NCBI RefSeq assembly: GCF_905147365.1
Contig: NC_056409.1
Coordinates: 1,245,001 to 1,309,000 of the forward strand
DNA from: Aricia agestis
Lineage: Eukaryota; Arthropoda; Insecta; Lepidoptera; Lycaenidae
DNA: 64,000 nt
Reading direction: 5' to 3'
Position numbers and translations under genes: made by a program. Positions 25,001 through 33,100 of the stretch are shown one piece after another. Each line of letters begins with the position of its first letter. Position 1 is the first letter of the stretch. A model generated the notes under the pieces. It searched no databases, was not told where the DNA came from, and saw nothing but the letters and a program-made list of their open reading frames with translations.

Positions 25001-28000
25001 TAGAGTCACCATTAATGTGCTGGATTTTAACGAATTGTCTTCTATTTTTTGTTAGTTTTACATTAGTTGGAGGTAACTGTGGAACCACCGCCGAGTTAAA
25101 TCGCTAAAACCGTAATAGCTTAGTTTAGATATGAGTAGATTTACATCGATTGAATCAAAAGCTCGCGAAAAATCTAATAGGATAAGCAAAGTACACATTC
25201 CATTATCTTGTGCGGCTAGGATGTTATCGGTAACGTCAAGTAGAGCTATAGAGGTGCTCCTCCGCTTCCTAAAACCTGATTGTAGGGGAGGTAATATGTT
25301 ATTTGATTCTAGGTAATGTGTGAGCTGCGTACGTACTACCCTTTCTAAAACTTTTGAGAGACACGGTAAGATGCTTATCGGTCTGAGATCGCTAACATCT
25401 AGTGCATCCTTCTTTTTTGGTAAAGGGCGCACTTTTGCGATTTTCCACAAATCACGAAAAGAGGAGGTTACAATAGGCTGGTTTACAATAGCTGTAATAG
25501 CATCAAGGGAGTTGGAGAGCGTTAACATTAACATGCTTAAACTTATACCATCATGACCTTCTGCATTAGATTTAAAAGTGTTAATTATACGACTTATATC
25601 ATGGTTGCGTACTGTTTCGAGTTTAAAAGTGGCAGAGCCAAATTTGTGAAATTCAAAATAAGTTAAGTGGGATAAGCTAGTGATTGTATTTATCGGAATA
25701 TTTAGGAAATGACTGTTTATTAAATTCGGGTCTGTGAAGTGGGTAGGCAGTTCATTATTTTGCTTCGTATTAATTGATTTCTTAAGATTTTTCGATAATA
25801 ATTTAGGTTCTGTCAATTTATTATTGATATGGTGAGTGAAGAATGTTTTTTTTCGTTGTGAAGACTTTTTTCTACGAGTATCTTTAACTGTTTATAGTAA
25901 TCTTTCTTTGAATCTGTTCTATGTTTACAATAGTCTGCTAAAGCTTTATCTCGAAGCTTCATCATAAATTGAATCATAGGCGTTATCCAGGGATATGACG
26001 GCTCCTTTATTGTACAGGTTTTGATAGGTGCATGAAGATCGAACAGGGAAAGCAAAAGAGAATTAAACGTGTGACCCATCTCATCGATATTGCTAAGATT
26101 TATTACGTTCTCCCATGAAACGTTATATAAATCGCGTGAAATTTTTTCCAAACATATGTATTTAATAGGTCTATAAGTTAAAGTGACTGGTAGGCATTTC
26201 TCACGTTCAATACGGAGCTTTGAAATTACTATGTTGTGACCGTTTGTGGCTCTATAAGCTTCGACATTTGTGCGCTTCGCATGAAGATTTGTACAAATTA
26301 AGTCTATTAGAGTCTCGCTAGTTTCGGTAAAGTGAGTTGGTTCTTAAACGAGCTGTGATAACTTAAAGCACTTTAGAAAGTCGGTGAGCTTTTTAGTTTT
26401 TACGTCATTGGTTAAATAGTTTATATTAAAGTCGCCCAGCAAGACGTAGAAATCGCAAGTACTGAGACCGATCATGGCGTCGCAGAGGGCATCGAAGAAG
26501 ACGTCTGGCTCTAGCCAGGGTGGACGATACGCGGTACCTATGGCAATTGTTTTTCCGTTACACTTAAGTGTCAACCACATTTGCTCTACGGACTCGAATC
26601 TCGTATTAGTTGAGCTCGACCAGGTTCGCGCCTTGAGTCCCACTCTTAGGTAGCCTACACCACCACCTCGGCCGCTGCGAACGGTCGCCGGACGCGGTTG
26701 GTGACGGAGCCGATAGCCGGGGACTACAGGTGCGCGTCCCTCCTCTCCTGGCTTTAGCCATGTTTCGTTTATTGCCATAATGTCAAAACTATGCCTTTGG
26801 ACTGCGTCTATAAAATCGTCATGGTTAGTTCCTAGCGATCCTACGTTGAGTAGTCCAACTTTTAAAAACTGGACTACTGGGAGTAGTTGTACTGGTCATA
26901 AATATCCGACCTTGGCGAAATGGGCACGAAAATATTTGTCGGATTATTCCGACCTTGGCGGCTAAAGGGTTCAAGGATCAATATATCGAAATTCGAAATT
27001 TGGCCGGAAGGTTTAATTGCACCCTCTATGGTATGGGCGGTATGGCTCACCTTCAATATGAGTACGATTCTGTTGAGCCTCTTGAGTATCTCCATGGTGT
27101 GGCTCTCGTCCAGCCCCTCCACGTCCAGTAGCGACCGCACGGAGTCCACTTCGAATATTATCTGCTTGAACCACAGCTCGTATGCTGGAATACGTCAAAT
27201 GATTAAAACCTATAGCTCTTGTTCAGTTATGGTTACTATCATTAAAGTGCCCAGTGCCGAATTTATATCTTTTATGAGAGAGAGCAATTTATTTTCGCCG
27301 CCCCATGTACAAAATATGTACACACCTAGGCCGTGGCCTGTAACGGTCTATTTACAAATCCGGGGCTGATAGTGCATAAGCCTTAGAAGACATTAAGCTA
27401 AGGCCCACTTGCCCGTCTGGGTAAAAGCTAATCCGATATCAAAATATTATAACAATATCTTTATCGTTCTTCGTTGTGTCATAACTCATTACCTGGATGA
27501 CCGAGCTTTGCTCGGTATAGCAAACACTCATTGACTTCGTGTTACTTAATAACGCCATCTGCTGGTCGTTAAAACAATTAGTTGCTAACAAAATAGTATT
27601 ATTATTCGCCAATAGATGTCAGGAAAAGTCATATTTTTCAGTTTATCGATTATCGATAAAACACGAATAAAAAGACATTTTCTGAAAATGATTCCTAGCT
27701 AGATCGATTTATCGCCCCGAAACCCCCTATATACTAAATTTCATGAAAATCGTTGGAGCCGATTCCGAGATTCCAATTATATATATACTCATTTAGAATA
27801 TATATATACAAGAATTGCTCGTTTAAAGATATAAGATAATAACCTAGACGGGCGTAAATGAGCCTAGTAGACCCATCAGTGTCTCGTGTAACTTCAATTT
27901 ACATAAGTCAAGAACTTCAATTTACATAAATAAATAAAACAACTGGGTCACCTAGGCTCACTTATGCAAAAAAATCAAAACTGTACGCAAATTGGAAGAT

Positions 28001-30076
28001 TGTCAAAAACGGGAATTTGCTATAAAATCTGCCAAGAGGAGAATGCTATGTCTTTTGGTAGTGTCTCAGTGTAATTTCGGTTAGGAACTCAAATTAAAAG
28101 GGCGTCCGCTAAGGAAGTGATCTCAACGACTGCAGACGTATAAAGTAAGTATACTTAACTGAAGTACCTGTGTATTTACAGACGAGCATGTGCGCGTCCT
28201 ATCGTCGTATGTCTTGTCGGTCGCTTTGTGTGTGTGTATGTATGTGTTACTTTGTGTGTGTACTATAAAGTTAATTTACCTAGCGGAATAGAGAAACAAA
28301 GGCCTGAGCAAGAGAGATGTCACTATCAGTAACACTGCGTGGTAAAAAGAGACGTGTGATACATGACAGCAGCATTCTTTTTTTGACGTTCAGTCGGCAC
28401 GTGCCGCACGTTGACAATTTAATCTCATAGAAATCATGTTCAATAATGCTTGTGTAAGTGACATACGTACACATATTTTTACACACAGATGAAACCAATT
28501 TCGGTTACGTTTGACAGCTCGAGATTTTTTTTTTTTATGGCCCCTATATGGGACCGCTTGTTCCCCCTTACATAATAAGGGACAATTACTTACATGAATT
28601 TAACTTTTTACATTTGTATTATTTTTTGACTTATTATTTACTACCATTTTTTACTTTACATTATGTTATCTTATGTCCTTCTAGTATCTTATTGTATTTA
28701 TTCTAATTTTTACTACAGTTTCTTTTGTAACACTTATGATTTTGGTATATTATTATTTAACTTTTATTTTTATATTTAGTACATTTATTTTACATGTTTT
28801 ATCACATATAGTTTCTTCAAAACATTCATGGTACAATTTCTGTTTTTCTGTTATTTTCATTAATTTACATTTATTTTTATATATTGAATAAATTGATTTA
28901 CATTTTTATTAAGTATATACAATTCCCTTACAACATTCATGGTTCTTAGTACGAATTCTTTCAAATATTTTCATTAATGGATTTACATTTATGTATATAT
29001 TAACTATATTAACATTTTATTATGTCTCTCCTTTACATAGGACTTCCCAGTATCTTTTACATTTATTCATACAGTCTTATCGCTGTTTCAAGCTCAAATA
29101 AGGTACAGGTTTAATATATGTGCGTCATCTAGTCCGGATTGTCCGGCCGATCTGAATTATCATTGTGACAGCTCGAGATTGTTGCTCTATTCCGCTAGGT
29201 ATATTAACTTTATGATGTGTACCTTGATGTGTGACAATGAAGAGGTGCTCATCATGCACGGGCTTGTCGGACTCGGCGCTGAGCATCCTCTGCGCGGCCA
29301 GCAGCTTGTCCAGCATGAGATACTCGCCGTACAGCATCCCGGCCTCGTTGCCCAGGCAGTTGCCCGCCTGCGCCGGGTCGTCTGCTGCGGACCTGATGCC
29401 AATATGTTTTGTACAGACTTTCCAAAAAAGTGGCCGCTATAGGTACATGGGCCATCCATAAAGTATGACACACCTAAAGAGGAGGACGACGAGGTGGTGT
29501 GATGGTGTGACAAGTCACAAGAGACTCCTCCCCCTCCTTGTCACACGGTTACACCTAAGTTTAGTTACACGTACAAATGTGACCACCTGTGACAAGGGGG
29601 GTTCTAAAAGTCATGAAAAGAGTGTGAAGTACTTTATGGATGGTCACTAAACTAAAGTGAAAACACTTTCGAGTTTAGGGTGTGTAAGTGTCACTTAATG
29701 TATTATAACAGTTCTCTGTGAAAGTAGGAGCACTGAAAGAGCTTACTTTTTAGGGTTCCGTAGCCACATGGCAAAAAAAGAATTGTAATCCTATTGATTA
29801 CCAGGTGATGCTGCAGCACCAGGTCAACTTTCCATTATTATTACGTATATTGTATATTCACAAATGTCACGAATTAAATATACCCATCAAACGACTACAA
29901 GTTGCTAACGGCCTTTCATGAACCAGATAAACACTGATTGTCCAGCACTGAGCAGGCTGATGATGATGAATTATAGCTAAGAACACTCTCGATCATGTCA
30001 GCTTTCAAACAAAAAAAAACTAGATCAAAATCGGTCCACCCGTTTGGATGCTACGATGCCACGGACAGATACACAC

Positions 30077-30115
<39 letters not shown>

Positions 30116-33100
30116 CGTCAAACTTATAACACCCCTCTTTTTTGTCGGGGGTTAAAAATGACTTACATTTGTTTTGTTGAAGTTATGAACTTCATTAGAA
30201 AAATGAGCATAATATAAAAACCTACTTCAAATATTATTCAACTATACGGTAACAACCCTATCCAAAATAATATAAAATTGAATAACTCCAGTGCCCCGCC
30301 TCATTTAGATACCATTTTTTTTTGGGTTATAATTATAAGTAACAATAAAAAGAATATTTCAGTCTTAGTTTCAAATCCAAATATGAAAAGACATGGCGTT
30401 AAAAAAATTAAAACATAAATTTACAAAATTAGTCGTAAAAATGTTATCTTGAACAAATAAAGCCTGGATGTTTTTCGTTATCGTAGGGCTTTTTAGACAC
30501 TATTTAGATCAATTAATAAAATTTTAAAAGAATATCAAACTTTTGAGCTATAACTGTTTCTTTTTTTCTGGAAACCATAGATTTTTTTTTTAATACTAAT
30601 TTGCATTCTTCTATATGAAATGGGCAGTCGGGTGTTCTCGTCCTGCATTTATACCTAATCATAAATCCTATAAAAATAATAAAAACGGCATGGCCAATTT
30701 TTTGGACAAAAAATACACTGTGCACAGTAATGCGAAACATTGCTAAAATTGAATGACTTACCCCAAATTTCACCAACGTCTGTTAGTGTTAACAGCTTGT
30801 TAAAATGTCATGTCTTGTCTTTCATTCATAAGAAAATCAAAAGAGGTAACGTGATACGAGCGTGATACTAATTCGAGAGTTAATATTAATAGTTGTTGGT
30901 GATATTGAGGTTTAAAATATTATGTAATCCGTAAAATTATCGTTTTTTACTGGATCGCCGTTATCAAAATACAAATAAAAAGAAGTATTTATATTTTGAT
31001 AGTGTCAAAAATTGTATGGTCAATAAACTATTAAGTAGTTTATTGAAAAAAAAATTAGATAAGATGGAACTACGCAAGACGTCTTTTGAAGGAATTTCAG
31101 CCGATAGAAGTTCAGGAAAATAATTGATATATTCATATTCATCTACTTATCAACTTTAAGATAACGGCCATAATAAAATCTTATTAATTAATGTAAGTCT
31201 TGCATATGGTCCTACAGCCGTAATTTACCACCCAGTCCCACGGAGCGGTAAACGCGAAAGTGCTATTATTAGATAATAATGAACGAACACTTTATAATAT
31301 ACTAGCGACCCGCCCCGGCTTCGCACGGGTTAAAATATATAGCCTATATCACTCACTGAATAAATGATTAAAATCGGTTTAGTAGTTTTTAATCTATACT
31401 AATATTATAAAGAGGTAAACTTTGTTTGTTTACTCATAGATCTACTACGACTACTCGACTAAGAGCTGGCGACCAAATCGGTCATGTGGCTTCAGCTGTG
31501 TTAAAACTCCGTTAGCTACTTCCCTGAACAACCCTTTCTGATAATCTGCGTGCTGGCTGGCCGTGGCCCGTGGACGGTGGATGTGGGAGTAGTGCGGTGG
31601 GGGAAAAAAATGTCGGTTCAGCTTTATTAAAACTCCGTTAGCTAGGTACTTCCCTGAACAACCATTTCTGATAATCTGCGTGCTGGCAGGCCGTGGGCGG
31701 TGGGTGTGGGAGTGGTGGGTGGGTTAATGAAAAATTAATGGAAAAAATATGTTCAGCAATTTTGATTTTTTTCGTCTGTCCGTCTGCCCGTCTGTCCGCT
31801 GTTTCTCTAGGACCGCTAAAGATAGACTTCTGATTACAGATTATGTATGTCTGTTGCCGCTATAAGACCAATATTAAAAACAAAATAAAATTAATATCAA
31901 AGGGGGGCCCATATAATAAACGTGATTTTTTTGGCTTTTTTGGCCTTTTTTGCTCGTAATCAATATTGGTAACAGCTAGATAATAGGTATAGTAAAAAGT
32001 GGCAACATCGTCGTGTCATCCCTTTCAAATTAATCTAAGAAAAAAGGGATGACACTACGATGTTGCCACTTTTTAATTTCTTCACTTTCTTGACAGACTG
32101 TACTTACTTAATTTTTTTACACAATCCTTAATTATATTTGTATCTTAATAATTAATAACAAAATTAAAATAAAGTTAATATTTAAGGGGAGCTTCCATAC
32201 AAAAAGCACATTTTTTTTGTCTACTTTCGGTCTATACCAGTACGGAACCCTACGTGCGTGAGTCCGTCTCGAACTTGGCCGATTATTCATTATTATTTAT
32301 TATCCATGTGAAAAAATTATAAATGTACATTAATTTATCATCGCAAACACTATTAAGTCGCTGAAACTACATTTTTCCCAATTTTTAACCCAACCCTACT
32401 ACACCCACCGCCCACGACCTGCCAGCACGCAGATTATCAGACAGGGTTGTTTAGGTAAGTAGGTAGTTAACGGAGTTTTAATACAGCTGAAGCTACATGA
32501 CTGATTTGGTCGTCAGCTCTCCGTCGATACTACTGATAGATATATTATTACTACTCAATAGTCAATAGTTCAATACTCATAGATTTAAACTCCGCTCCCG
32601 CGAGCGCACCCCCCCGCCTTGGTAGCGCCCACTTCGAAACGGGCGTAAATCGCAATATTTTAATTTCGCCATAACTTCTAAACCAAACGTCCAATTTTAA
32701 TCATTCAAAGACCAAATATTGTCTACATAAACTGTAATTAGAGATGAAAAAATTTATTTTGATAAGGGTTGTTAGCATGAGTAAAATAAATGCGTTTAAA
32801 TGTAGTCCAAAAGAAATTAAGATTTTTTAATAAAAAAATGGTTGTTGTGCCTCAGTTGACATAGATAGGTATAGTGTGTCGCGGACATTTTTGTAGATAT
32901 TTATAAGATCTACATTTACTTAGAACATTGTATGGTTCTATCTTTTATAGTTTAGGCAGCGTACGCAAAATAAGTAAATTTTCTGGTTGTTTCGGAAAAA
33001 CTGAAATATCTTACGGAACCCTATATTTTCCAAAATAAAAAGTAGCCTATGTTACTCGTAAATTAAAAAACTCGTGTAGCTTTCGAATGGTGAAAGAATT

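Noticed and set aside
26920..27369. 149-codon + strand frame
   Set aside because: It is antisense to TDO exon 3 and its surroundings.
30060..30125. (CAGA)n and similar (GTCT)n runs as CRISPR-like spacing
   Set aside because: They are simple tetranucleotide repeats with no spacers.
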